From assembly GCA_963764565.1 (NCBI GenBank), contig CAVXTD010000029.1, positions 8,673 to 72,672 of the forward strand: a stretch of DNA of 64,000 nucleotides, in the 5' to 3' direction. Below the pieces are notes generated by a model that made no database searches, was not told the origin of the DNA, and saw nothing but the letters and a program-made list of their open reading frames with translations. The DNA comes from DATBLE01 sp963764565 (GTDB taxonomy: Bacteria > Actinomycetota > Thermoleophilia > Gaiellales > Gaiellaceae). This document shows positions 53,573 through 62,256 of the stretch, piece by piece. The stretch's first letter is position 1. Every line of letters starts with the position of its first letter. The position numbers were made by a program, and so were the translations under genes.

Positions 53573-54544
53573 CTAGAACTCGTCCAGCAGACGGCGCGCC
53601 GCGACGGTCACTCGCTCGACCGAGGGCAGGTACGCGTCCTCGAGCTGCCAGAACGGGTACGGGACGTCGTAGCCGGTGACGCGCAGCACCGGCCCGCGCA
53701 GGTCGAGGATCGCCTTCTCCGCGATCACCGCCGCCAGCTCGGCGCCGAAGCCCGCCACTCGGGGAGCCTCTTGCACGATCACGACCCTCCCCGTCTTCCC
53801 GACCGAGGCGAGCAGCGTCTGTTCGTCGAGGGGCTTCAGCGTCCGGACGTCGAGCACCTCGACCGACGCCTCGAGTGCCTCCGCCGCCCGCTCTGCGACC
53901 CGAACCATCGCCCCGTAGGCGACTACCGTGAGATCGCTGCCCTCCCGCGCGACCCGCATCCGTCCGAGCCGCACGACGTGCTCGCCCTCGGGCACCTCGC
54001 CGCGCGCCGTCCGGTAGACGAGCTTCGGCTCGAAGATGACCACCGGGTCCGGGTCGCGAATCGCCGCCGCCAGCAGGCCCTTCGCGTCGGCCGGCGTCGA
54101 CGGGATCGCGACCTTCACCCCCGGCGTGTGCACGTAGTAGGCCTCGGGCGAGTCGTCGTGCATCTCGGGTGCCCGCACACCTCCGCCGTAGGGCATCCGG
54201 ACGACGAGCGGGAACTCCATCTCCCCGTTCGTTCGCCAGTGGTAGCGCCCGACGTGGTTGATCAGCTGGTCGAGGCACGGGTAGCTGAACGCGTCGTACT
54301 GCATCTCGCAGACCGGGCGCCACCCGGCCATGCACAGGCCGATCGCGGTGCCGAGGATCCCCGCCTCGGCGAGCGGCGTATCGACGCAGCGGTTCGGCCC
54401 GAAGCGATCCAAGAGGCCGGCGGTGGCGCGGAACACGCCACCGGCGCGGCCGACGTCCTCCCCCATCACCATCACGTCGTCGTCGCGGGCAAGCTCGACA
54501 TGCAGGCAGTCGTTGACCGCCTCGAGCAGCGTGAGCTCAGCCAT
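53573..54544 (-). CDS. 2-oxoacid dehydrogenase E1 component, beta subunit
   Basis: 323 residues. LTLLEAVNDCLHVELARDDDVMVMGEDVGRAGGVFRAT opens the transketolase pyrimidine domain (Glu that activates thiamine diphosphate in MGEDVG-type motif). TPLAEAGILGTAIGLCMAGWRPVCEMQYDAF follows, and the C-terminal domain has GRVVIVQEAPRVAGFGAELAAVI. ATG 54544 overlaps the E1alpha stop by 8 bp; E2 follows 2 bp after its stop. Intact. Confidence 0.93.
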   Translation of the reverse strand: MAELTLLEAVNDCLHVELARDDDVMVMGEDVGRAGGVFRATAGLLDRFGPNRCVDTPLAEAGILGTAIGLCMAGWRPVCEMQYDAFSYPCLDQLINHVGRYHWRTNGEMEFPLVVRMPYGGGVRAPEMHDDSPEAYYVHTPGVKVAIPSTPADAKGLLAAAIRDPDPVVIFEPKLVYRTARGEVPEGEHVVRLGRMRVAREGSDLTVVAYGAMVRVAERAAEALEASVEVLDVRTLKPLDEQTLLASVGKTGRVVIVQEAPRVAGFGAELAAVIAEKAILDLRGPVLRVTGYDVPYPFWQLEDAYLPSVERVTVAARRLLDEF

Positions 54545-55604
54545 CGAGGATCCTTCGCAGCTCGGCGAGGTCATCGGCCAGACCGGGCGGCGGCTCGACG
54601 TAGGCGTGCTCGAAGAGGAGACCCGGATCGGCCGCAGCCTCGGCCTCGGCCTCGGCGATCGCGGTCCGCATCACGTCGGCCGCGTCGGCCTTCATCCGGT
54701 CGGCCGTCTCGTCACCGAGGATGCCCAGCCGCCGCAGATACCCCTCGTACCGCCCGACGCACTCGCGTCTTCTCTCCTCTTCGACTCGCTCCTGGTCGAC
54801 GTAGGCGCTCGGATCGTCTGCGGTCCCGTGCGGCGCGACCCGGTACGTGACCGCCTCGATCATCGTCGGACCGTCCCCGGTGCGCGCCCGGGTGACGGCG
54901 TCGCGCGTCGCCTCGTACACGGCCAGCACGTCGCCCCCGTCCACGCGAACGCCCGGCATCCCGTAGCCGATCGCCTTGTCGGCCAGGGTCGGCGCGGCGG
55001 TCTGTGCCGAGAGCGGGGTCGAGATCGCCCACTGGTTGTTGTTGCAGAAGAGGATCACGGGCGCGCGCATGACGCCGGCGAAGTTTGCGCCCTCGTGGAA
55101 GGCGCCCTCGGAGGTGGCGCCGTCGCCGAAGTAGACGATCGCGCTCGTCCGTGCGCCGCGCAGCTTCTTTCCCCACGCGAGACCGACCGCGTGCGGGACG
55201 TGCGTCGCGATCGGAACGCAGATCGAGGCCACGTTGTAGTCGAGCGGGTTCCACCAGCCGCTCGGATGCCCGCGCCACCAGGAGAGGACGGTGGAGGGCG
55301 GCATTCCGCGCAGGAGCCCGATCGCCGACTCGCGGTAGCTCGGGAAGATCCAGTCCTCACGGTCGAGCGCGTACGCGGATCCGACCTGCATCGCCTCGTG
55401 GTTGAAGAACATCGCATAGGTGCCGATGCGACCCTGCCGGTGGTAGACGACCGAGCGCTCGTCGTAGGTGCGGAGCAGGACGAGCTGCCGGTAGAGCTCG
55501 AGCAAGTCGCTTTCGTCGAGGCCGTCGACCTCGCTGTCGAGGACGGTCTCCCCGTCCCCGATCACACGGTGGAGGCCTCTCTCGGCGGGGACGACCTCGG
55601 CCAT
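54537..55604 (-). CDS. 2-oxoacid dehydrogenase E1 component, alpha subunit
   Basis: 355 residues. LYRQLVLLRTYDERSVVYHRQGRIGTYAMF; the thiamine diphosphate/Mg motif GDGATSEGAFHEGANFAGV ending VILFCNNNQWAIS; GVRVDGGDVLAVYEATRDAV; TYRVAPHGTADDPSAY is the phosphorylation-loop region of the family. Decarboxylates a 2-oxoacid and passes the acyl group to E2. ATG 55604. First gene of the E1alpha-E1beta-E2 set. Intact. Confidence 0.93.
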   Translation of the reverse strand: MAEVVPAERGLHRVIGDGETVLDSEVDGLDESDLLELYRQLVLLRTYDERSVVYHRQGRIGTYAMFFNHEAMQVGSAYALDREDWIFPSYRESAIGLLRGMPPSTVLSWWRGHPSGWWNPLDYNVASICVPIATHVPHAVGLAWGKKLRGARTSAIVYFGDGATSEGAFHEGANFAGVMRAPVILFCNNNQWAISTPLSAQTAAPTLADKAIGYGMPGVRVDGGDVLAVYEATRDAVTRARTGDGPTMIEAVTYRVAPHGTADDPSAYVDQERVEEERRRECVGRYEGYLRRLGILGDETADRMKADAADVMRTAIAEAEAEAAADPGLLFEHAYVEPPPGLADDLAELRRILDG

Positions 55605-55622
55605 CGGCGGCGATGGTACCGC

Positions 55623-56469
55623 TCAGGCAACCAGGACCGACACCGCGTCCCTCTCGGCCTCGAAGAGGGCGTCCGTGACGTCACCCAGGTCCTCGCCGTC
55701 GGCCTCCAGCGGCAGCGGCTCGTCGCACGTCACGCGCACCCGGTCGACGTCGTGTGCCGCGAGCACACCAGGCGCTCCGGCGAGGCCCCGCCCGGCCGCG
55801 ATCCGCGCGACGTAGCGGGCCGAGGCGAGCGCTCCGGCCCGCTCGGGCGCGACGACGTCGAGGCCGAGCTCGAACCGCGCCGCCGGCGAGAACCGCAGCG
55901 CCCTGGGGCCCGCGTAGGTGAAGACCGCGTCGTTCGAGACGAAGAGCAGCGCGGCCCGTCCGAGACCCTCGACGTCGAGACGCGGCTCGTAGCCACGCAG
56001 CAGCCGCCGCGCGACCGCCCGCGCGTAGGCCAGGTCGCCGGGGCGCCGCCCGTCGCGTCGCCGCTTGTGCGTCTCGAGCTCGCGGACGGTCTCCGAGTCG
56101 ACGCCGATCCCCGCCGAGAATGCGAACCGCCGGCCGTTCACCCGGCCGAGCGAGATCCGGCGCTCGCGCACTGCCTCCGCCGGGTCGCGCGGGACACCGA
56201 GCGCGCGGGCGAGGACGTTCGTGTAGCCGCCGTGGGCGATCCCGAGCGGCTTTCCCGTCGGGGAGGCCGTTCAGAACCTCGTTGACGACGCCGTCGCCGC
56301 CGAAGACGAAGACGACCTCGCCCTGCGCGTGCCGGGCCAGCTCGGTCGCGTGTCCCTGCCGCTCGGTCAGCAGCGTCTCGACCGAGCGGATCTTGCTCTC
56401 GAGCACGCGCACGCCGCTCTCTGTCACGCGGCTCGCGAACGGGTTGACGATCAGCGTCACCGGCCCCAC
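55623..56469 (-). CDS. Diacylglycerol/sphingosine kinase-like lipid kinase (one frameshift)
   Basis: About 282 residues. VTLIVNPFAS and VVFVFGGDGVVNEVLNGLP (GGDG nucleotide loop) define the DAGK catalytic domain. After a shift near 56255 comes GIAHGGYTNVLARALGVPRDP, then RFAFSAGIGVDSETVREL and a beta-rich C-terminal domain with CDEPLPLEADGEDLG. Phosphorylates a lipid hydroxyl, perhaps in phospholipid turnover or glycolipid synthesis. GTG 56469. Its neighbours give no further hint. Confidence 0.85.
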
Positions 56470-56488
56470 GGGCCGAGCATGTCATGAA

Positions 56489-57064
56489 CTACGCGGGTGT
56501 CGAGTAGCCGCGCATGCCGTCGACGAGCAGCGCGAAGAAGCGGTCGGCGAGCTCGTCCGTGTCGCGGCCGGCCTTCAGCCACGTGTACGCCCAGTTCGCG
56601 GCCGAGAGCAGGAGCAGCGCGGCAGCGGCGTCGTCGAGGTCGGAGCGAAGCGCGCCGAGGTCGCGCCCTTCGCGGATCAGCTCGCGGATGCGCTCCTCGT
56701 AGCGGCGCCGCTCGGCGACGATCTCGTCTCGCCGGTCGCCTTCGAGGTACCGCCACTCCTGGACGAAGACGGTCGCGACGTCGAGCTGCTCCGCGACGAC
56801 CCGCAGGTGGCCGCGAAGGGCGAGGCGGATCTTCTCCGTCGTCGGCGCCTCCTCGGGGATCGCGTCGAGCGCCGCATGGAAGGCGGTCGCACCCTCGCGC
56901 ATCGTCTCGTAGAGGAGATCCTCCTTCGACGCGATGTGCGAGTACAGGGAGCCCTTCTGGACGCCGAGCGCTCCGGCGAGATCGCCGATCGAGGTGCCGT
57001 GGTAGCCCTTCTGGGCGAAGAGCCGTGCGGCCTCGCGGGTCAGCTCTGAGCGGCGGGTGGACAT
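56489..57064 (-). CDS. paaR: TetR-family repressor of the phenylacetate genes (PaaR-like)
   Basis: 191 residues. The helix-turn-helix is LTREAARLFAQKGYHGTSIGDLAGALGVQKGSLYSHIASKEDLL; the rest is the ligand/dimer domain. Divergent from paaA with a 42-bp gap holding a perfect match to the PaaR operator described in Thermus (CNAACGNNCGTTNG). By analogy phenylacetyl-CoA releases it. ATG 57064. Intact. Confidence 0.85.
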   Translation of the reverse strand: MSTRRSELTREAARLFAQKGYHGTSIGDLAGALGVQKGSLYSHIASKEDLLYETMREGATAFHAALDAIPEEAPTTEKIRLALRGHLRVVAEQLDVATVFVQEWRYLEGDRRDEIVAERRRYEERIRELIREGRDLGALRSDLDDAAAALLLLSAANWAYTWLKAGRDTDELADRFFALLVDGMRGYSTPA

Positions 57065-57079
57065 GCTACGGTCCGGACA

Positions 57080-57093
57080 CTAACGATCGTTCG
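57080..57093. promoter_or_regulatory. PaaR operator
   Basis: CTAACGATCGTTCG matches CNAACGNNCGTTNG at every defined position, centred 20 bp before the paaA GTG and 22 bp from the paaR ATG. Binding there would block both promoters. The motif is recalled from work on the Thermus thermophilus TetR protein PaaR. Confidence 0.85.
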
Positions 57094-57106
57094 GCAGGAG
57101 GGCGCC

Positions 57107-58014
57107 GTGAACGAGCAGGAGTTCCTCGAGTACGTGCAGGCAGGCGGTCAGGTCGAGGTGGACGACTGGATGCCGGACGAGTACCGGGCCAGGCTGATCA
57201 AGTTCATCGAGATGCACGGCAACTCCGAGCTGATGGGCGTGCTGCCCGAGCGCGAGTGGATCCTGCGCGCGCCGACGCTCCAGCGGAAGCTCGCACTGAC
57301 GGCGAAGGTGCAGGACGAGGTCGGCCACTCGCAGCTGATCTACCGCGTCGTCGAGGACCTCGGCAAGCCGCGCGAGCAGTGCCTCGCCGACCTGATCTCC
57401 GGCAAGGCGAAGTTCCACAACGTCTTCCACTATCCGACGAAGACCTGGGGCGACGTCGGCGTGATCGCCTGGCTGGTGGACGCGGCCGCGATCATCAGCC
57501 AGAAGGCGCTGCTCAAGTGCTCGTACGCGCCGTACGCGCGGATCATGAAGAAGATCTGCTGGGAGGAGTCGTTCCACATCCTCCACGGCCGCGACGTGAT
57601 CCTGACGCTGATGAACGGCACCGACGGGCAGCGCGGGCTCGTCCAGGAGGCGCTCGACCGCTGGTGGGGCCCGCTGATGCAGTTCCACGGCAACCCGATC
57701 CCGGCCGAAGACGACCCGGTGGTGCAGTGGCGGATCAAGACGCAGGGCAACGAGGAGGCGCGCCAGCAGTTCCTCGACGGCTACGTGCCGCAGATCTGGG
57801 AGCTGGGCCTGACCGTTCCCGATCCGAAGCTGCGCAAGGCGCGACGACGGGGTCTGGGACGTACACCGAGCCCGACTGGGACGAGCTCAAGTCGGTCGTG
57901 ACCGGCCACGGGCCGAAGACGGCCGAGCGGCTCGAGTTCCGTCGGGTCTCCCGCGAGGAGACGGCCTGGGTGCGGCGCGCGCTCGGCGAAGCCGACCGCG
58001 CGTTAGTGGCGTGA
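57107..58014 (+). CDS. paaA: Phenylacetyl-CoA epoxidase subunit A (one frameshift)
   Basis: Catalytic di-iron subunit that epoxidises the ring of phenylacetyl-CoA. About 302 residues: EREWILRAPTLQRKLALTAKVQDEVGHSQLIYRVVEDLG (ExxH iron motif DEVGH) and KKICWEESFHILHGRDVIL (second EExxH). GNEEARQQFLDGYVPQIWELGL precedes a shift near 57840; the tail resumes with WTYTEPDWDELKSVVTGHGP. GTG 57107 has AGGAGGG upstream. The TGA overlaps paaB (GTGA). First gene of paaABCD. Confidence 0.92.
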
Positions 58015-58264
58015 TCTACGAGGTTTTCCGGCAGGAGCGCAAGGGAGTCGCGTTCGAGCATGCGGGCTCGGTTGTCGCCCCGGACGGCGGCTTCGCTCGG
58101 ATCTACGCACACGAGCAGTACGGCCGCCGCGGCGAATCGGCGGCCCTGTGGGTCGTCCCGCGCGACGCGATCCTCGAGGACGAGGACTTCGTCGACGAGC
58201 TGAACCGCAACTACCACCGGGTGGACGGCTACTCCCTGAAGGCGAAGCTGAAGGAGGCGCGTGA
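58011..58264 (+). CDS. paaB: Phenylacetyl-CoA epoxidase subunit B (frameshift at the end)
   Basis: About 84 residues. MIYEVFRQERKGVAFEHAGSVVAPDGGFARIYAHEQYGRRGESAALWVVPRDAI matches PaaB, the small structural subunit that links PaaAC dimers. One shift near the end hides a TGA at 58262-58264 that would overlap the paaC GTG; uncorrected, the frame runs on through paaC in the wrong phase. Confidence 0.87.
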
Positions 58265-58972
58265 GCGAGCGGGAACTCCTACTTCGAGATCGCTGACGAC
58301 GAGCTCGTCCTCGGGTGGCGCGACTCGGAGTGGACGGGGATCGCGCCGGTGCTGGAGGAGGACGTCGCCTTCTCGTCGATCGCGCAGAACGAGATCGGCC
58401 ATGCGCGCGCGCTCTACCAACTCCTGTCGGATTCCCGCTCCGGCGCCGGCGAAGCCGCCACCTCCGCTCCTGCCCGTGCTCCGTCGAGCCTACGCACGTA
58501 CGACCCGGACGCGCTCGCCTTCGACCGGGCTCCGGACGAGTACCGCTGCTCGCAGCTCGTCGAGCTGCGCTTCGTGCCCGACTGGGCGCGAACGATCGCG
58601 CGTCGCGTGCTGTACGAGGCCGCCGACGAGCTGCGGCTCGCCCGCCTGATGCACTCGACCGACGCGGCAGTCGCCGGCCTGGCGGCGAAGATCGACCGCG
58701 AGGAGGCCTACCACCGGATGCACGCCGAGATGTGGCGCGAGCGGCTGACGGACGAGCCGCGCTTCCGTGAAGCGCTCGACGAGCTCTGGCCGTACGCAGT
58801 GGCCATGGCCGAACCGGACGACCGCGAAGCTCTCGCGCGCATGTTCGAGCGGAAAATCCCAAGTAACACTGTGTTACTTGAGAAGGAGCGGGGAGCCCAC
58901 GCCGACGGCTGGCCGGAGCTGTGGGAGGAGATGACGATGGTGCGCCGCTCGGTGCCGGGGGCGGCATGGTGA
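58261..58972 (+). CDS. paaC: Phenylacetyl-CoA epoxidase subunit C with two repeat insertions
   Basis: Non-catalytic partner of PaaA, about 237 residues, starting at GTG 58261 with a shift near 58285 before EIADDELVLGWRDSEWTGIAPVLEEDVAFSSIAQNEIGHARALY. Then an extra stretch GAGEAATSAPARAPSSL, encoded by the ~65-bp dispersed repeat, separates this from YDPDALAFDRAPDEYR...LVELRFVPDWARTIARR. Near the C-terminus a CAAGTAACAC palindrome encodes SNTVLLE. The TGA overlaps paaD. The fold should tolerate insertions in loops, but this is untested. Confidence 0.87.
58428..58497. repeat. Copy B of the ~65-bp dispersed repeat (inside paaC)
   Basis: Begins CCCGCTCCGGCGCCGGC and ends CTCCGTCGAGCCTACGC. Compared with 35718-35784 and 45348-45416 it has the same order of blocks with a few substitutions. 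Read in frame as an alanine/serine/proline-rich linker in PaaC. Confidence 0.8.
58860..58880. repeat. Palindrome inside paaC
   Basis: 10-bp arms CAAGTAACAC and GTGTTACTTG around one T, read in frame as part of SNTVLLE. AT-rich compared with the surrounding gene. Same architecture (perfect arms, single central base) as the GGGGTCTGACCCC and GGGACNGTCCC copies. Confidence 0.8.
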
Positions 58973-59452
58973 GTGCGGAGGCGGTCTGGTCGGCGCTCGC
59001 CGAGGTCGAGGATCCGGAGATCCCCGTGATCTCGCTCGTCGACCTCGGGGTGATCCGCGACGTGAAGATCGCGGACGGCCGGGTCCACGTCGAGTTCACG
59101 CCGACGTTCCTCGGCTGCCCGGCACTCGAGGTGATGCGCGACCAGATGGCGGCGAAGATCGAAGAGCTCGGCGCGGAGGCGGACGTCGAGGTGGTGATGG
59201 ACGACTCGTGGTCGACCGACCGGATCACGCCCGAGGGCCGCGAGAAGCTCCGCGCAGCCGGCTTCGCGCCGCCGGCCCCGCGCGAGGCGACCGCGCCGAA
59301 GCTCGTCCAGCTGCCAGAGCGCGGTCTTCCGCTGCCCGTACTGCGGCTCGACCGAGACGAAGCTGGAGAACATCTTCGGCCCGACCCCGTGCCGCTCGAT
59401 CCGCTACTGCTCGAGCTGCCGCCAGCCGTTCGAGCAGTTCAAGACGATCTAA
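58966..59452 (+). CDS. paaD: Phenylacetyl-CoA epoxidase assembly subunit D (PaaD/PaaJ; one frameshift)
   Basis: About 161 residues. MIP18/DUF59 domain: VWSALAEVEDPEIPVISLVDLGVIRDVKI and TPTFLGCPALEVMRDQ with its conserved Cys. After a shift near 59325, a zinc-ribbon-like tail: FRCPYCGSTETKLENIFG and CRSIRYCSSCRQPFEQFKTI, two CxxC pairs. Thought to help iron-sulfur or di-iron maturation of the complex. ATG 58966. PaaE (the reductase) is not found next to it. Confidence 0.88.
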
Positions 59453-59466
59453 CCGGCTCGTGCCGG
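59453..59466 (+). terminator. Small hairpin after paaD
   Basis: CCGGC-TCGT-GCCGG directly after the TAA. Weak as a terminator (5-bp stem, no T run). The 174-bp gap to the next convergent gene shows nothing else. Confidence 0.3.
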
Positions 59467-59626
59467 CGCACTGAGCCGGAGCAGAAAGGCCGCGTGAGAT
59501 CCTCGCCGCCCAGTCGTTGGGAAACGCTGCCGGTGCTCGCGATCGAGTTGCTGATGGGCGTCGGCGCGATCTACGTTGACCGCTTGTCGAGCGACGGGGT
59601 CGTCGATTCTTGCTTCCAGCTCCGAC

Positions 59627-59860
59627 TCATCTGACGCTCAGGCGCCGCGCCGCGGCGTACGCGTACGGGTGGTTGAAGAGATCGAGCGCATCGTCCTCGG
59701 GATCGATGAGAAGCTCGAAGTGGTCGCCCGTGGCCTCGTCCTCGACGGCGACTGCGGCGCGACCTGTTCGCTTGCTCCAGAAGAGCGCGACCTCGGTGGT
59801 GCCGCTCCGGCGTAGATCGAGCATCTTGGGGGAGTGATCGAAGGTGAGATGCGTGGTCAT
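59627..59860 (-). CDS. Conserved hypothetical 77-residue protein
   Basis: MTTHLTFDHSPKMLDLRR, then TTEVALFWSKRTGRAAVAVEDEATGDHFELLIDPEDDALDLFNHPYAY. A small soluble beta-rich protein. The W-x-R-x-TGRA...V-x-VED...FEL pattern recurs in actinobacteria as far as I recall, but I know no function. ATG 59860 with a GGAGGA upstream. Convergent with paaD. Confidence 0.7.
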   Translation of the reverse strand: MTTHLTFDHSPKMLDLRRSGTTEVALFWSKRTGRAAVAVEDEATGDHFELLIDPEDDALDLFNHPYAYAAARRLSVR

Positions 59861-59992
59861 CGTCTGTCCTCCTTGCTCCGTCGATTGCTTCCCCGTTCTA
59901 CTGCGCGGACGGTTACGAGATGGTCAGCCGCAGGCGAGGATTCGGGACGGAAAGGTCCAGGAAACGTGCAGCCGGAAACCGAAGGTGCCGGA

Positions 59993-60451
59993 TCAGGCGG
60001 AGGGGCACACGCCGCGCTTGTACGCGGCGTAGTCCGCCGGCTGGAGCACCCAGCGCCACTTCCCGGCGACGAGTACGGCGTGCAGGGTTGCCGTGGTGAT
60101 TCCGTCGTCGGAGGTGACCTGAAGGCTGACGGCTGTCGAGTCCACCGATTTCCCCGCCACGTCGATCGTCTCCTCGTACGTCTCGAGCACTTTGAACTTC
60201 CGCAGGCGGAAGCCCTCGTTCTGCTCGCATTCGATGAAGCGCGCCCGCGTCACCACTGCCTGCTCCGCCGGGTGGAGCTCGTCCCAGAGCCGCCCCGTCT
60301 GGCCGCGGGAGAACTGTGTCGTCACCTGCCGGACGAAATCCGCCGCCGATCCGCTCGCGCTGCTCCCGCCGCCGCCACATCCCGCGGCGAGCACCGCTAC
60401 GGCCACGATCGCCAGGGCGGAAAGGGCTTTCTGGCCGGTCCTGCGCCTCAT
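59993..60451 (-). CDS. Predicted lipoprotein
   Basis: 152 residues. Signal sequence with lipobox LAAGC at about residue 25, then a GGGGSSASGS linker and a folded domain: DFVRQVTTQFSRGQTGRLWDELHPAEQAVVTRARFIECEQN, ending VAGKWRWVLQPADYAAYKRGVCPSA, an NTF2/DUF4878-like layout. ATG 60451 overlaps the apbE stop (ATGA), linking it to the flavin-transfer locus. Intact. Confidence 0.8.
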   Translation of the reverse strand: MRRRTGQKALSALAIVAVAVLAAGCGGGGSSASGSAADFVRQVTTQFSRGQTGRLWDELHPAEQAVVTRARFIECEQNEGFRLRKFKVLETYEETIDVAGKSVDSTAVSLQVTSDDGITTATLHAVLVAGKWRWVLQPADYAAYKRGVCPSA

Positions 60452-61408
60452 GCTCCGGCCGCCTGGAGCTGAGTCCGCCTGGCAAGCGGAAGGTATCCGA
60501 GCACGAGAGGCTCCCCCTCGTCGGGGACGAGCACGGCGCCCACATCCGGTCGGGCCTCGACGTACGCGCCGGCCTCGTCGATCGCAGTGACTGCCAGCGC
60601 GGTCGCGGTGGACTCGGCGCGAACGGCGTCGGGCGCGATGACGGTCACGGCCAGCGGCCCACGCCGGGCGGGAGCGCCGGTCGCGGGATCGATCAGATGA
60701 TGGAGCGATCGCCCGGGCCCGAATCGACGGCTGTCGCGGCCCGACGTGGCCACGCCCCCGGCTTCGAGCTCGAGCATTCCCAGTGTCGCTCCCGGCTTGC
60801 GCGGGTCGGCGATCGCCAGTCGCCAGGGGCCGCCCTCCGGTGTCGCGCCCCAGACTGCGATGTCTCCTCCCAGGTCGACGAGCGCGCCCGGCAGAGCGGG
60901 CCAGGCCTCACGCATCGCCTCGAGGGCTCTGACCGCGCCAAACCCCTTGCCGATCCCGCCGAGGTCGACGGCTGCCCCGTCCGCGATCCGCGCGCGACGG
61001 CAAACGCGATCGAGCTCGATCTCCGCGCCCGCACGCCAATGGGCTCGCCGGCGGCCGACCGTGGCTCAGCTCTTCGAACGATCGGTCGTAGCCTGCCGCG
61101 ACGAGTGCCGGGAGGATGGTCGGGTCGAACCTGCCGCCGGTCTCGCGGCGCGCGCGCACGGCGAGGTCGAGCGCTGCCCACAGGCGTTCGCCGATCGCAG
61201 TCCACCTTCCGCCGGCAGCGTTGAGGCGGGACAGCTCGCTGGTCGGATCGAACCGCGAGAGGGCCTGCTCGCAGGCGACGATCTCGGCGCGGCCTGCGGC
61301 CAGAGCCGAACGGGCGCGCGCGGCGTCGAGCAGACCCGTGGTCACGCCGAGCGCACAATGGGTGCCCATCGCGGGGAAGCTCTCCTGGTGCAACCGCGCG
61401 CCGTTCAC
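60448..61408 (-). CDS. apbE: FAD:protein FMN transferase (ApbE; one frameshift)
   Basis: About 319 residues. SFPAMGTHCALGV and ACEQALSRFDPTSELSRLNAAGG start the ApbE fold; GGRFDPTILPALVAAGYDRSF follows; after a shift near 61040, AVDLGGIGKGFGAVRALEAM and LVDLGGDIAVWG, then HHLIDPATGAPA with the metal Asp. Attaches FMN covalently to Thr of exported flavoproteins. GTG 61408 is preferred; the raw frame joins it to the membrane gene upstream, but a TGA overlapping this GTG in the neighbouring frame shows the natural boundary. Confidence 0.88.
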
Positions 61409-62038
61409 ACCGCCACCGGGGGCGCGGCCGTCGGCGCGGGCGGAGGGGAGGCAGTTGCGCTCGACCGGACGGCAGCGGGGCGAGCGCGGCCGGGGAAGGG
61501 TGCGCGGCATCAGGATCCGGGCGAACGTCAACCAAAGCATCGGCCCGCCCGCGAGGACCGCAACGACCAGTCCCATGCCGCCGCGAACGTCCGTGCCGAC
61601 CGTCAACGCGTGGCCGAGGCCGAGGACGAACCCGGCAAAGCTTGCGTAATGGAGGAGCCGCCAGTATCGCTGTCCGATCCGGCGGCGAACCCGGAAGGAG
61701 ATCGCGAGCGTCAGCATCAGCCAGCCGGTGACGACCCCGGCGGCGACGGCCAGGGGTCGCCACGGTGCGGTGCCGGGGACGAGGACGGCCAAGAATCCGA
61801 AATGCAGAGTCGGGTCGAGGAGCAGTGCGGCCGCGTGCAGGACCAGCATGCCGAGACCCGTCCAGATCAGCGTCTGGTGCCAGCCGAGGAGAACCTTCTG
61901 GTGTTTCGGGGCGAGCAGCTTCGTCGCCATCGCCAGCCCCAGCCATACGGAGAGCGTGAGCAGGCCGAACGCGATCAGTCCGGCCGCGCGGGCGATCAGC
62001 CATGCGACCGGCACCCCTGCGCTGACGGCGGCGATCAC
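61405..62038 (-). CDS. Ferric-reductase-like transmembrane protein (shift near the end)
   Basis: About 211 residues, six helices. WLIARAAGLIAFGLLTLSVWLGLAMATKLL, KVLLGWHQTLIWTGLGMLVLHAAALLL and RYWRLLHYASFAGFVLGLGHAL carry paired His that would hold two haems, as in MsrQ/ferric reductase domains. Near the end a shift is needed to reach a proline-rich tail SPPPAPTAAPPVAV and TGA overlapping apbE. Likely passes electrons across the membrane to an FMN protein made by ApbE (inference). GTG 62038 overlaps the next gene's stop. Confidence 0.75.
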
Positions 62039-62256
62039 CCGGCGGGGACCGGCGACGTGCGGGTCGTCGCGTGCGCCGTTCCTGTGCTCGCGGCCGGGAG
62101 GAGAACCAGCTGTCGCGTTCCGTTCTTGCCCTTGACCACGACGGCCGACGGGCCCTGCTGCGGCGCTCCCGCCGGTTGCTGGCGAGTCCAGGCCAGCACG
62201 GCGACGACGGCGAAGAGCGCCCAGACGGAGATGAGCGTCGCCCAGATGCCGCGCAT
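62035..62256 (-). CDS. 73-residue membrane-anchored small protein
   Basis: One N-terminal helix (WATLISVWALFAVVAVLAW) then a polar extracytoplasmic tail with QQPAGAPQQGPSAVVVKGKNGTRQLVLLP. Starts one base into the stop of the upstream gene (TGATG) and its stop overlaps the reductase-like gene, so all four are one coupled operon. Not recognised. No FMN-binding DGATYTS-type motif is visible. Confidence 0.65.
   Translation of the reverse strand: MRGIWATLISVWALFAVVAVLAWTRQQPAGAPQQGPSAVVVKGKNGTRQLVLLPAASTGTAHATTRTSPVPAG

Noticed and set aside
54330..56285. Long + strand frame of 651 codons
   Set aside because: Antisense to E1alpha, E1beta and the lipid kinase, all of which have clear motifs.
60908..62038. 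Ferric-reductase/ApbE fusion protein
   Set aside because: An alternative frame gives a proline-rich tail and a TGA overlapping the apbE GTG; the fusion needs a missing base.
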